Below are positions 47,901 through 56,051 of a DNA stretch of 64,000 bases, piece after piece. Within the stretch, counting starts at the first letter, position 1. The number at the start of each line of letters is the position of its first letter. Source of the DNA: Leptospiraceae bacterium (GTDB lineage Bacteria > Spirochaetota > Leptospiria > Leptospirales > Leptospiraceae); contig JADJFV010000004.1 of NCBI GenBank assembly GCA_016708435.1, forward strand, positions 344,092 to 408,091. Direction: 5' to 3'. Under the pieces are notes generated by a model, which was not told the DNA's origin, ran no database searches, and saw only the letters and a program-made list of their open reading frames with translations. The translations under genes and the position numbers were made by a program.

Positions 47901-50254
47901 GCATAATTTATGACTGCATCTGTTCCACCTGTTTCCAGTGTGAGCTGAGGAGTTCCTGTTACTGTTACATTCTCACTGAAATTTATTTGTATTGAAATTA
48001 CGTCTCCCGTTTTGTATGTCCCATTTGGAGTTGAAGAATTAACGCTTGTTACTGTAGGGGAAGTCGTATCAATAACGATTGCTTTGCTTGCACCAAGAGA
48101 ATTAGTCGTTCCCGGTGTCGGGAGTGTGAGATTAGAGCTATTACCCGCTGAATCATTGATTGTTCCACCTGATAGGGTTAGTGCTGCATTCGATGCATAA
48201 TCCAAATCATTCGATGTATGTCCTGCTCCAATTGTGTATGTAAAGGTTAATGTCGATGTGCCGCTGCCACTGGAGTAGTTAACAACAGCGTCAGTTCCTC
48301 CTGTTTCAAGAGTTAGATTTGGAGTTCCTGTTACAGTTACATTTTCTGAAAAATTTACTTGAATAGATATAGTTTGACCTGACCTGTAACTTCCGTCTAA
48401 GGTAGAAGAATTAACACTAGTCACAGCGGCTGAAGTTGTGTCTACTGAGATTGCTTTATTTGATCCTAGAGAGTTTGTAGATCCTGGTGCGGCTAATGTC
48501 AAACTAGCAGCATTGCCCGCCGAATCAGAAATACTTCCCCCATTGAGAAAAAGTGCAGTGGATGACTGATAATCTAGATCGTTTGAAGTTTGTCCTGCAC
48601 CGATTGTATAAGTAAAGGTTAATGTAGATGTTCCGCTACCGGATGAATAATTTACGACTGCTCCGTTGTCTAAAGTTAATTGCGGAGTTCCAATTACTAC
48701 TACACTTTCATTGAAGTTGACTTGAATTGAAACGGATTGTCCTGCTCTGTAACTTCCGTCAGGTGTAGAGGACGTTACGCCAGATACTGCTGGACTATTT
48801 GTGTCTACTATAATAGATCGATTTCCTCCTAAAGAATTTGCTGCACCGGGTGCGGCTAATGTTAATATTGCGTCATTTACATTTCCAGAATCTTTTATTG
48901 TTCCACCGTTTAGTGTTAGAGCAGAGGTAGAAATGTAATCCAAATCTAGACTTCCATGACCTAACGCGACAGTGTAATTAAAGGTAAGTGTATTTGTTCC
49001 GCTTCCGGAAGTGTAATTAAGAATAGAATCTGTTGCACCAGTTTCTAAAGTCAATTGAGGAGTTCCTGTTACATTCACAGCTTGACTGAATGTAATTTGT
49101 ATTGGGATAATTTGTCCTATTGTATAAGCACCATTAGCCAGAGAAGATGAAACGTTTACAATAGAAGGTAAATTTGTATTAACCACAATTGCTTTGTTTG
49201 CACCTAGCGAGTTTGTCCCACCTGGAGTGGCTAATGTTAAAACTGAATTATGTAATGCTCCATCTCGAATAGTCGCGCCGTTTAAAGAAAATGAATTTGT
49301 AGCGATATAGTCTAGGTCTGCGCTTGCATCTCCCGCTTGAACTGTATAGATACAGCTAAGAGTATTTGTTCCTGTTCCAGAACTACAATTAATTGTTCTA
49401 TCGGTTGTTCCAGTTTCCAATGTTAACTGCGGTGTTCCTCCCGCAACATTGATTACTTCTGAGAATAATACTTGAATTGTGATAATAGCGCCTAATCCAT
49501 ATACTGCGTCAGATGAACTTGATGTTATACCCGTAATAAACGGGACGGCTGTATCGATTACTATAATTTTACCATTTCCAAAAGAATTGGTCGCTCCGGG
49601 AGCAGGGAGAGTTAGAGTCATATCAGTATTAGTCGCTACTGATTGAATGGTGCCTCCGTTCAGGCTAAGAGCAGTTTGACTTGCTGCATCTAGTCCTACA
49701 ATATCTTCTCCATTTCCTGCCTGCACAGTGTAGGTAAAAGTCAATGTATCGGTTCCAGTTCCTGAAAGATAGTTTATACTCACAGAATTATTTAATGTTA
49801 AACGGGGGGTTCCTGTGACAGTAACTGCTTCGGCGAATTGAACGGTTATATTTATTGTTGCATTTTCCGCAAAATACCCGGTAGTCGCAGTTGTCGCAAG
49901 TTTTATATTACTTGGTAGCGCTGTTGGGGTTGTAATAACCGTTGGAGTTTCTGGTGCTGGTGTTGGAGTATTGGAAGGTATTGTTGGTGTAGCTGGCGTT
50001 GTCGTAGTCGGATTCTCCGGCGTTGGAGTATTTGCATTTCCTGTGGGACTAGTGGATGAACTACCCGGAGGAAAAATAAGAGGCGGAGTGCTACTGGATT
50101 TGCCAGTTAATCCAATTAGGGCTGCTATAGCTGGCCAAGCAGTGCAATTGGAAAATGATAAGCCTATGATGAGGATAAAGGCAAAATTAATTCCTTTCTT
50201 GATAGTTTGTGTATGAGAATATTTTTTTGTTTTTCTCAAGGGATATGAATTCAT
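41966..50254 (-). CDS. Giant surface lipoprotein with Ig-like and Calx-beta repeats
   Basis: A 2762-residue protein starting after AGGAG. Signal peptide and lipobox (FAFILIIGLSFSN then Cys37) are followed by a Thr/Pro-rich stalk (to ~115), then nine tandem repeats of about 107-120 residues (to ~1230). Each repeat has the pattern GTPQLTLETG, LTFTYTV, DLDY, LNGGTI, NSLGANKAI. Two Calx-beta-type domains follow (ATETTTTVTIPVILSA; YEGNETIQLTLSAPSNATLG), then more beta domains with Asp-rich sites (DADNDGKIDHYKL, YDTNKNGKIDQAKI). The region from ~1960 on is Cys-containing and unlike the rest. It ends in a hydrophobic segment (IGLGFLILGILAFFTF) plus RRFFGELNHE. Probably an adhesin or matrix-binding protein. 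The repeated DNA makes assembly here less certain. Confidence 0.88.
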   Translation of the reverse strand: MNSYPLRKTKKYSHTQTIKKGINFAFILIIGLSFSNCTAWPAIAALIGLTGKSSSTPPLIFPPGSSSTSPTGNANTPTPENPTTTTPATPTIPSNTPTPAPETPTVITTPTALPSNIKLATTATTGYFAENATINITVQFAEAVTVTGTPRLTLNNSVSINYLSGTGTDTLTFTYTVQAGNGEDIVGLDAASQTALSLNGGTIQSVATNTDMTLTLPAPGATNSFGNGKIIVIDTAVPFITGITSSSSDAVYGLGAIITIQVLFSEVINVAGGTPQLTLETGTTDRTINCSSGTGTNTLSCIYTVQAGDASADLDYIATNSFSLNGATIRDGALHNSVLTLATPGGTNSLGANKAIVVNTNLPSIVNVSSSLANGAYTIGQIIPIQITFSQAVNVTGTPQLTLETGATDSILNYTSGSGTNTLTFNYTVALGHGSLDLDYISTSALTLNGGTIKDSGNVNDAILTLAAPGAANSLGGNRSIIVDTNSPAVSGVTSSTPDGSYRAGQSVSIQVNFNESVVVIGTPQLTLDNGAVVNYSSGSGTSTLTFTYTIGAGQTSNDLDYQSSTALFLNGGSISDSAGNAASLTLAAPGSTNSLGSNKAISVDTTSAAVTSVNSSTLDGSYRSGQTISIQVNFSENVTVTGTPNLTLETGGTDAVVNYSSGSGTSTLTFTYTIGAGHTSNDLDYASNAALTLSGGTINDSAGNSSNLTLPTPGTTNSLGASKAIVIDTTSPTVTSVNSSTPNGTYKTGDVISIQINFSENVTVTGTPQLTLETGGTDAVINYASGTGTSSLTFTYTVVVGNASSDLDYVNTTSLALNGGTISDAASNASTLTLAAPATANSLGANKAIIIDATSPTITSVNSSTANGTYKVAQTISIQINFSENVTVTGTPQITLETGTTDAIVDYVSGSGTSALTFTYTIGAGQTSNDLDYQSTTALALNGGTVKDSAGNDAILTLASPSAANSLSSNKAIVIDTSSPSITGVTSSTADGTYGVGQVISILVSFSEAVTVTGTPQITLETGTTDAIVNYASGSGTSTLSFTYTIGTGHASGDLDYQSTTALALNSGTIKDTVGNDAILTLATPGAANSLGANKALVIDAVFPTVTDVTSSTGNGMYGIGQSISIQVSFSKSVTVTGTPQLTLETGGSDAVINYASGSGSNTLTFTYTVASGHTSADLDYQSTAALTLNGGTIRDSANNNATLTLAAMGGLNSLAANKAIVINTTTPAVSFSAATSSATETTTTVTIPVILSAVSALSVTVNYTVTGGTATGAGTDYTLANGTLTFAQGETSKDITITVVDDALREADETIILGISNPANATLGATTSHTYTINNDDPLPTVQFSAATSSSGDESSTTRTVEITLSEASGQTVTVSVSDSGGTATSGTDYTSLGSPVTVTFSAGVIAQNINIPVLQDLEYEGNETIQLTLSAPSNATLGGTTAHTLTITDDDVGIASAETMDADNDGKIDHYKLTFSEAVNDSTFPGYALNSLGTAQTNWLVTGYSGVVLAHGSAAPEADSLNDSIIYLRFNEGAISDTDAKPNLTTTATPNLITAGSKTIGRIYTATVIEADRAKPVLVSANGQTGTTLITLTFSEPIWTATGMPACGAGGELGSADFIYNNVSGNNASSLVSMGADTCGTDLVVSVNSNSALMPADNTDTIVATSGIFDAANNNGNPTVRAIVVTGGPTISSIDLYDTNKNGKIDQAKITFSINVNDATIDDADASRFTVGGIAAIKVDTATSGTGLNASPNNDTGTPNDSVVTIFTDDFTLSGTDLKSISFSQNTGRWMGNGTELATVAILTSVTNDKAPPVILTAVAAENTIASASVDNDDTLVITFSESTNKPTINSGNIASILNLSNSHVWGNVTSATWNGPGDILTLTFAGTGSPTVAVGDYITIVGTITDTATVPNTSVNIPSVNPISGNFSVQAPSISSASSTSATTIRVVYNENVNNAEATTLGNYKIALSSAVTGNCNDNSNFSSAANLTFSAIVKVDDKTYDFTTSNQTSGTSYTVLANKNNIHHKDYPSYTITCPNNANFIGQEKLRVTSVTCSSLTSLVVTFSKPVNSGMNVSGSAECNTTTECNKRYVIKGIVSGTEVGSMSQAKILDGTVCGGQTASSSKVCITHSLNQNGSIYTLVAANAIDSDGFNDSAWSAIQSTAENLQASPKDRASFTGCGTTPHNFVDGPVVTDPFGDGTTFGYLNKYQNKIYIGPNQKGNGATRFEADDSSPENLTFELLKDSTGSRTSGSTASAPFASIGYTGCTADNSSAVGCGPNDENGRGLFATGTFGGTEYLFITGANTAGNNDYLYFTPDLDSVLNFNYIDASWVFDNYDPTCNATWRSNVTQNQVTESIHVFNGKVYWSVPGDGTNRPFAVTIGSLTNEVTCNNSTNAYLNMRYMSGVGRLHATKPAQADIMGGIFNSFNDRLYFANSGSISYNKASSPVCIEGSTYSAGVCEQTGGIVRSINNNPAGCTSAGGCPDWVDITPSSVDYKKYFTIGLEAITDLIPAQKPIPNMETYKNNFYFIRNACTQALWDDGTATGGDSNNNCGFNASCGTTNKNDKVCPLGAEIPQLWKCVPNLSGSATECDADDWSLVAQNGTTGKTNLGDANNTKVTMLSANGDYLYVGFDNATTGIEVWRTNLANPSSVGDFSQIGGDGFGAGTSITEVYSHVSLQSGSIYYLYLSVGKNSIPVRVHRQQNEAPVVFAIESINTMLAYINQGNNAQYSIGLGFLILGILAFFTFRRFFGELNHE
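46570..49900 (-). repeat. Nine tandem ~320-360-bp coding repeats in the giant lipoprotein gene
   Basis: The repeats encode Ig-like domains, each starting near TSVNSSTPNGTY-type sequence and ending NSLGANKAIVID. The central units (about 46.9-48.8 kb) are the most alike at protein level, and the two outermost at the 5' end the most diverged, which suggests recent expansion of the middle by unequal recombination. Copy number could vary between strains or be mis-assembled. Confidence 0.8.
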
Positions 50255-50339
50255 TGGTAACTCCTATGCATTTGATTTACGTGATGTGCCCTGTCCTTAA
50301 CGTTATAAGGTAAATTGAGGCTAAGCTAATTGTAATGAA

Positions 50340-50666
50340 TCAAACGAAGGAAGGAGGAGGTGGAATATCTGAGTTTATGTAGAAAGTTCGAGTGCGAGAA
50401 ATACTTTTAAATTCTTCTGTAATAGAATAAAAAATGATTATTTGTAAATGGTTTATGCTTCCGGTTTCTGAATGAATAAGTTCTATACTTCGATTCATAT
50501 CAATGGAAGTAGATTTCTGACTCTTTACTATCAGATAAATTGCATTAGACTTTTGAGTATAGTTGTTTAGGATTCTATCAATACGCGCGCTGTGAATATA
50601 ATACGGAATTAAAATTAATGAAATTAGTGAAGTCCATTTATATAATTCTAAGAAGCGGCGTTTCAT
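50340..50666 (-). CDS. Small membrane-anchored hypothetical protein
   Basis: A 108-residue protein with a basic start and one hydrophobic helix (YKWTSLISLILIPYYIHSA) followed by an extracytoplasmic-type region ending DIPPPPSFV. I use the ATG at 50666 because AGGAA lies 8-9 bases before it; an in-frame ATG at 50684 is possible. It is upstream of the giant lipoprotein gene on the same strand (85-base gap). No family recognised. Confidence 0.55.
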   Translation of the reverse strand: MKRRFLELYKWTSLISLILIPYYIHSARIDRILNNYTQKSNAIYLIVKSQKSTSIDMNRSIELIHSETGSINHLQIIIFYSITEEFKSISRTRTFYINSDIPPPPSFV

Positions 50667-50854
50667 AATATATTTCCTATTCATATATGACGAAAAGAAT
50701 TAGTAAAAAAATTATTATTAGTTATTATATTCTTAATAGAATAGTATTATATTTCGAGCAGAAAAATCCTATAAATCATGTTCATAGCATTCAAGAGACT
50801 TTTAATAAGTAATAAAAATACCTACCAAGTCAATAAATTATAGACAATTTTATG

Positions 50855-50882
50855 TTGACTAATTTGACATAATGAATAGAAT
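50855..50882 (+). promoter_or_regulatory. Putative promoter of the 56-residue ORF
   Basis: TTGACT (50855-50860), a 16-base spacer and TAGAAT (50877-50882) on the + strand, 33 bases before the ATG at 50915. Confidence 0.4.
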
Positions 50883-50914
50883 GATTTCCGCCTTATTGAG
50901 GTAGGCAGAAAAAA

Positions 50915-51085
50915 ATGGAAACATTAACTAAAATAGAGACTACAAAGAAAGAAGAGGATGATTCGAAAGAGAAAGAATCCAAAAAGGTGATCACAAAATC
51001 TAAAATCTCAATTAAGAGAGATCCGAAGCTTAGAATGTCTTATATTGTTCCTGAAGAAATTTATCCTGAGAATATTGACCTATGA
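50915..51085 (+). CDS. Small Lys/Glu-rich protein
   Basis: A 56-residue ORF (METLTKIETTKKEEDDSKEK at the start, KLRMSYIVPEEIYPENIDL at the end). The N-terminal two thirds are highly charged and probably disordered; the C-terminal end looks more ordered. A GAGG at 50898 is a little far from the ATG, and a promoter-like pair precedes it. Real but uncharacterised is my best reading. Confidence 0.5.
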   Translation: METLTKIETTKKEEDDSKEKESKKVITKSKISIKRDPKLRMSYIVPEEIYPENIDL

Positions 51086-51147
51086 CCTCTCCCCGGCTTC
51101 CCATATAACTTTACCCACATTTTTTCATAATAAGTTGAATTTTTGAA

Positions 51148-51275
51148 GATTACCACCGATGAACATGCGAAGGCGTTTGTCGCGAATACTTGGAGCGAAG
51201 GGGGGACAGTGCACCCTTCGCTCCAAGTATTCCATACCTTCGCCTTCGCCTGGTAATCCGTTTCTTATTATTTAG
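51148..51275. repeat. Composite intergenic repeat, copy 4, with 19-bp perfect hairpin
   Basis: gattaccaccgatgaacatg (51148 on) and cgaaggcg lead into a perfect inverted repeat, 51184-51202 with 51214-51232, around an 11-base loop, then cttcgccttcgcctggtaat (51239 on). The motifs are shared with the copies at 7893, 19020 and 38950. The rest of the 51086-51314 gap shows no gene. Confidence 0.8.
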
Positions 51276-51314
51276 CGGCAGCGTGGATACGGTTATGGAA
51301 TATATGTATAGGGG

Positions 51315-52241
51315 TTAACCAGACGTTTGCGCTGTTGGAATTCTAACTGTAACAGGAACCCACTCTCCAGAAAGATTTTTGAATTCTTTCTTTCCTTTTC
51401 TCAAAGCGTCTAGTTTCATTCCTTCTTCTAATACATGCACGGGAGGTTTTTTCAAATCCCAAACTAGTCCTACAAAACTCATTAGCTTAAGAATATAATA
51501 CGTAAAATCATATTCATACCAATAAAATCCTTGGTTAGCTGAATGTCTATAGTAGTGATGATTGTTATGCCAGCCTTCACCCATAGTGATGATAGCTAAG
51601 AACCAATTGTTTTTACTTTCGTCACCAGCGTCAAATCTTGGTTTACCGATGATATGAGTTAGAGAATTAATTGTCCAAGTTCCATGTCCTAAGAAAAAAG
51701 TAGCGACTGCATATCCATACACTAAAGCTGGAAAGCCAAACATTCCAAGTATAATTGCGAATACTAAAGCTGGGACCCAGTGGTATTTATCCAACCAAAC
51801 AATCTCGGGATACTTAGCGTAATCCTTAACAAGCTTAATATCATACGCGTCATTTTCCATTTTTAGAAACCATAGCATATGAGAATTCCAAAATCCTGTT
51901 AGCTTAGGAGAATGTAAATCTTTGTCTGTATCAGAATACTTATGGTGCATTCTATGGTGAGCTGCCCACCAGAGTGGACCTTTTTGTTGAGTTGTGCAAG
52001 CAAGCCATCCAAGGATAAACTGCATTACCCGCGATGTCTTATATGCGTTGTGCGAAAAATATCTATGATAAACTCCGGTTACGGCAAACATTCTTACGAA
52101 ATAAGATGCAACCGCTAACCAGAAAAGTCCCCATGTGAAAGGAACGGTGAATACGAATAAAACCGATGATGAAATCAGTATAAATGCAACCAATGAAATA
52201 TACGATCCTACTTTGCTTTTTTCTACTATTTGGGTTTCCAT
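51315..52241 (-). CDS. Acyl (delta-9 type) fatty acid desaturase
   Basis: A 308-residue membrane di-iron enzyme. The three His boxes of acyl-CoA/stearoyl-type desaturases are intact: HRYFSH, HHRMHH and HNNHH (GEGWHNNHHYYRHS). Hydrophobic helix pairs flank them (LVAFILISSSVLFVFTVPF; LVFAIILGMFGFPALVYGYA). It inserts a double bond into membrane fatty acids. I chose the ATG at 52241 because AAGGTGG lies 5 bases upstream; a GTG nine bases earlier is less likely. It is divergent from rmuC. Confidence 0.95.
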   Translation of the reverse strand: METQIVEKSKVGSYISLVAFILISSSVLFVFTVPFTWGLFWLAVASYFVRMFAVTGVYHRYFSHNAYKTSRVMQFILGWLACTTQQKGPLWWAAHHRMHHKYSDTDKDLHSPKLTGFWNSHMLWFLKMENDAYDIKLVKDYAKYPEIVWLDKYHWVPALVFAIILGMFGFPALVYGYAVATFFLGHGTWTINSLTHIIGKPRFDAGDESKNNWFLAIITMGEGWHNNHHYYRHSANQGFYWYEYDFTYYILKLMSFVGLVWDLKKPPVHVLEEGMKLDALRKGKKEFKNLSGEWVPVTVRIPTAQTSG

Positions 52242-52442
52242 TAATCCCACCTTTTATATCTATTTAAACTGAACAGGGTTAGTTAACCCTATTCGTCTTC
52301 TCCTTGAGATGCAAACTAAGAGCAAAAAGTTGCAAAAAAAATTCATTTTAAGTTCTAATTTGTCCGGCGATAGCTTTATAATAGAAAAAATTGTATTTTT
52401 AGAGATTATACCCTACTAATATGACATAAAAAGGAGCAATAC

Positions 52443-53897
52443 TTGGAACTAGTTCTCATCACAAACCTGATTGTAATGATCATTTTCGGTCTAGGAGGCT
52501 TTTATTTAGCCAAATTCAAATACCAAGCAGTAAATGGCGTTAGCCCGGAAGAGTTAAATGCCCTTCGAAATGATAATGCCGTTTTACAGACTAAGCTAGA
52601 GCAGGCGACTTTGTCTTTAAACGATAAAGAGCGTCTTCTTAAAACAGAAGAGGATATGACTCGCAACCTCGGAAAGGATTTGGCAACTAGAAGCTCTGAG
52701 TTAAAATCATCCGATGATCGCAATAAAGAATTGGAAGCAAAATATGATTCTTTAACCTCTGAATTCAAATCGCTTCAGGTTAAATCCATTGAACTAGAGA
52801 AAAATCTTTCAGGCAGAAATATAGAATTTAAAACGCTCGAAGAGAGTATGAAAAAACAAAAAGAAGAAATCGAAAAACTAAATACAAAGTTCAATGATGA
52901 ATTTAAGAGTATTGCAAATCAAATTTTACTGAATAATTCTTCTTCCTTTAATAAACAAACGGGTGAAACACTGGATACTATCCTGAAACCGCTCAGAGAG
53001 AATCTAGAGAAATTCGAGAAGAAAGTAGATAGCACTCGTATAGAGCAAGCAAAAGAAACTAGTTCTCTAAAAGAGCAGATTTCTCTTTTGGAGAAATTGA
53101 ATACCTCCATGACAGAAGAAGCGCGTAATCTAACGAATGCGCTCAGAGGAGATAATAAAGCTCAAGGAAATTGGGGGGAAGGAATCTTAGAAAGAATTCT
53201 AGACAAATCAGGACTTGAAAAAGGAAGAGATTATACTATCCAGCAACAGTTTAGTTCTGAAGATGAAAAGCGTTATACCCCTGACGTAATTGTAAATCTT
53301 CCCGACAACAAAAATCTGATTATCGACTCCAAGGTTTCTCTTGTTGCTTATGATAATTATTGTAGCACAGACGACAAAGAACAAAAAGCCAAATACCTAA
53401 AAGATCATATTGATTCTTTATATAATCAGATTAAAATGCTTTCCGCAAAAGAATACTTTAAACTAAAAGGACTCAACACTCCTGATTTCGTTTTATTGTT
53501 TATTCCAATAGAACCTTCCTTTTCACTCGCTATGCATGAAGACCCAGGAATCTACAATCATGCTTTTGATAAAAATATTTTACTCGTGACTCCTACAACT
53601 TTAATCGGAGCCTTGCGCGTAATCAGTGTTATCTGGAAACAAGAGAAACAAAATCGAAACGTAAATGAAATTGCAAAAGAAGCAGGTGGAATGCTAGATA
53701 AGTTTCAAGGATTTGTAGAGGACATGAAAAAAATCGGAGACTCTATTGCGAATACAGACAAAGTTTACCATTCTGCCTTTAATAAACTTTCTACGGGAAA
53801 AGGAAATCTAATCAATCGTGCACGGAAGATTGAAAGCCTAGGTGGCAAGGGAAGCAAAGCACTTCCGGAAGACCTACTTGGTTTAGAAGAGGATTAG
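52443..53897 (+). CDS. rmuC: DNA recombination protein RmuC
   Basis: A 484-residue protein with an N-terminal membrane anchor (LITNLIVMIIFGLGGFYLA), a long coiled coil (about 30-200) and the RmuC nuclease-like domain: GNWGEGILERILDKSGLEKG, YTPDVIVNLPDNKNLIIDSK (D...D-S-K active-site pattern), then FVLLFIPIEPSFSLA. It limits inversions of short repeats in E. coli. The start is TTG at 52443, supported by AAAAGGAG upstream. It converges on the DUF1554 gene. Confidence 0.95.
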   Translation: MELVLITNLIVMIIFGLGGFYLAKFKYQAVNGVSPEELNALRNDNAVLQTKLEQATLSLNDKERLLKTEEDMTRNLGKDLATRSSELKSSDDRNKELEAKYDSLTSEFKSLQVKSIELEKNLSGRNIEFKTLEESMKKQKEEIEKLNTKFNDEFKSIANQILLNNSSSFNKQTGETLDTILKPLRENLEKFEKKVDSTRIEQAKETSSLKEQISLLEKLNTSMTEEARNLTNALRGDNKAQGNWGEGILERILDKSGLEKGRDYTIQQQFSSEDEKRYTPDVIVNLPDNKNLIIDSKVSLVAYDNYCSTDDKEQKAKYLKDHIDSLYNQIKMLSAKEYFKLKGLNTPDFVLLFIPIEPSFSLAMHEDPGIYNHAFDKNILLVTPTTLIGALRVISVIWKQEKQNRNVNEIAKEAGGMLDKFQGFVEDMKKIGDSIANTDKVYHSAFNKLSTGKGNLINRARKIESLGGKGSKALPEDLLGLEED

Positions 53898-53911
53898 TGG
53901 ATAATTGTTGT

Positions 53912-54217
53912 TTACTGCTGGACGCAAAGTAAACGTGGGAGGGCTGCATTACATGGTGGGGGACCACCTCCGCTGATACTTGCGACTGTGAGCATTGTTG
54001 CTTGACCAGCTTGCCCATTACCCGTTGTCGATGTCCAGTCAGTAGCGCAACGGTTTGACGAAGTTGTCCAGTCTGTATTAAGACCAGTCCAATAAGGAAT
54101 GCCCGGAGTATCAAAGGAGTTTGTCAAAGGAAACACAAAAATACTATTTGCATTGGTTGTCTTAATTAGAGTTGTTCCGTCAGTTCTAAAATAACTAGTA
54201 TTTGGTAAAAAACCCAA
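53912..54217 (-). CDS. C-terminal part of frameshifted DUF1554 lipoprotein
   Basis: A 101-codon frame reading [40 protein letters not shown] and ending LPRLLCVQQ. It is the expected end of the DUF1554 domain that begins in the 54166-55251 frame. The nominal TTG start overlaps the other frame and is not a true start. The break lies at a GGG/TTTTTT run near 54203-54216; one extra base there joins the two. Confidence 0.75.
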   Translation of the reverse strand: MGFLPNTSYFRTDGTTLIKTTNANSIFVFPLTNSFDTPGIPYWTGLNTDWTTSSNRCATDWTSTTGNGQAGQATMLTVASISGGGPPPCNAALPRLLCVQQ

Positions 54218-55251
54218 TCAACTTGACCATCGCCTGCATTTGCTGTATTGGAAGCCTTTCGATTCGTCCCATCCACAATCATTGCTTTGTATGTATGCGG
54301 CAGAATGGAAGGCTTTGCTCCATCTGAATTACAGAGTGCATCGGCTCCTGCGATTCCACCTAAGTTTCCATTCAAAGTAGAGGAAGAAATAAATGTTCGT
54401 TTTTCTCCTACATCCATATTTGTAAGAGTTAAATCCGCTGGATTGAGTCCATGATAACTCGCATCACCACTGGTTGAATTACCAATCACAATGTTGTAAT
54501 TAATATTTCCGTCTGCAACGGAATCATCAACTCCATTTACAAAAACTGTTTGTGGAGTATTGTAATTAGCCGGTGTGAAGGTTAAAATTGCAGTGCTAAC
54601 CGTTCCCTCAGCGGTATTGGAACTAGAAATGGGAATGGTCACATTGGCAGTCGGCGCAGAATTTAGTCGAACTGTAAAACTTGCAGTGAGGCCAGACTCA
54701 TTTGTATTTCCACTGATGGCACTTACAGTTATTCCAATAGAATCGTTATCGGCGTTAATTACATCTACATCAGATGGATCTAATCCGTTATAGTTTGCAT
54801 CTGTGCTAATTGCATTTCCGGTCAAAATTTTATAAGAAATACTTCCGTCGGCAATTGCATCATTGACTCCATTTACAAAAACTGTTTGTGGAGTATTATA
54901 ATTAGCCGGTGTGAAAGTTAGACTCGTTATGCTAACTGTTCCTTCTGCGGTATTGGAACTAGAAATTGGAATTACCACATTAGCTGTTGGTAGAGAATCT
55001 AATACGACTGTAAAACTCGCAGTGAGTCCTGATTCCGTTGTAATAAGTCCTGCTGTGGGCGTAAGAGTAATACTGCCTGGAATAGCAGTTTGCGTAAGAG
55101 GAGCTGAACTTGAACTCGAAACAGATGTAGGAACCCGAAGGAGATATGAAAGATAAGCGATATTAGCCAAATCAGGAGACAAATTCGGTATGCAGCTTAC
55201 TATAGGAAATGCAATAAAAAAATATAAAGTATGCTTTTGAATAAATTTCAT
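54166..55251 (-). CDS. DUF1554-family leptospiral-type lipoprotein (N-terminal part)
   Basis: A 361-codon frame starting after AAGGAG. The signal peptide ([12 protein letters not shown] then Cys) gives a lipoprotein. Two Calx-beta-like repeats follow ([20 protein letters not shown] and [20 protein letters not shown], each with [16 protein letters not shown]). From about residue 290 the DUF1554 domain starts ([50 protein letters not shown], then VDW). After VDWVF the frame goes wrong. DUF1554 is best known from Leptospira lipoproteins. Probably surface-exposed; function unknown. Confidence 0.85.
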   Translation of the reverse strand: MKFIQKHTLYFFIAFPIVSCIPNLSPDLANIAYLSYLLRVPTSVSSSSSAPLTQTAIPGSITLTPTAGLITTESGLTASFTVVLDSLPTANVVIPISSSNTAEGTVSITSLTFTPANYNTPQTVFVNGVNDAIADGSISYKILTGNAISTDANYNGLDPSDVDVINADNDSIGITVSAISGNTNESGLTASFTVRLNSAPTANVTIPISSSNTAEGTVSTAILTFTPANYNTPQTVFVNGVDDSVADGNINYNIVIGNSTSGDASYHGLNPADLTLTNMDVGEKRTFISSSTLNGNLGGIAGADALCNSDGAKPSILPHTYKAMIVDGTNRKASNTANAGDGQVDWVFYQILVILELTEQL

Positions 55252-55454
55252 AAATCACTCCTTCCATGCAAAAGAGAAAAGATAAATTCAATATCTCCTC
55301 CTTTCTTTTTTTTAATCAATGTAATTGTTCTTAGATTAACAACTAGCTAATGCTATACTTTCAGATTTCAATTAAAAATTCAAATCGACTTGAAAACTAA
55401 GGTCTTAGCTTGTGGGGACAAACCATTTTTCGACATAGGCCTTTCTTATAAGCG

Positions 55455-55967
55455 TTATCTTAAATTGGAAAAGAGTAGATTCTTCATGGATTGGATTATA
55501 TCCTCATATGGTTCAAACTCTGGAGTGTCTTTATGAGAGAGTAAGTAATCAAATCGAACGTTAATAGTATCGCCTAACGTAAAGGAAAAGAAATTTGGTT
55601 TCACTTCAATTGATAGATCAGAGATAAAGTTGTGGTTAAGGCTCGTTACTTGGTGATTCATTAGATCGATTAAAATTTCTTTATACACCTCGAGCGAAAG
55701 TTCTTTCTCATTAGAAACAACAAGCCGAGGCTTCGGACTTACAAAGTCTCTCACCTCTTTATAGCTCAAAAAAATCTTCTCCGCTTTGCTGAATACTTTA
55801 ACTTGCGTGAGATATTTATACCCAGATGCAACCGGACCACCTGCTTCATAAAATTCTATTGCAACCGGATATTCTTTAGTGTTCGAATAATCTAAAATAT
55901 TCAATATTTCCTCTACAAAAGATAGTTTTAAAACTAATACAAACTTTTTCCAGAACTTTTTTAGCAA
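55455..55967 (-). CDS. Hypothetical protein
   Basis: A protein of about 170 residues if it starts at the TTG at 55967, which has AAAGGAAA 9-10 bases before it. The open frame extends to an ATG at 56120, but that part overlaps the PBP1C gene and looks like non-protein sequence. It starts LLKKFWKKFVLVLKLSFVEE and contains a mix of strands and helices (YKYLTQVKVFSKAEKIFLSY, FFSFTLGDTINVRFDYLLS). No signal peptide or known motif. It is divergent from pbpC. Confidence 0.55.
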   Translation of the reverse strand: MLKKFWKKFVLVLKLSFVEEILNILDYSNTKEYPVAIEFYEAGGPVASGYKYLTQVKVFSKAEKIFLSYKEVRDFVSPKPRLVVSNEKELSLEVYKEILIDLMNHQVTSLNHNFISDLSIEVKPNFFSFTLGDTINVRFDYLLSHKDTPEFEPYEDIIQSMKNLLFSNLR

Positions 55968-56051
55968 AATTAACGTTTCCTTTCGATTGTAATTACTCGG
56001 GAGGGTGAATAGTTTAGAAAATGGATTGGAAAAAGCTGGCAAAGTCCATAG

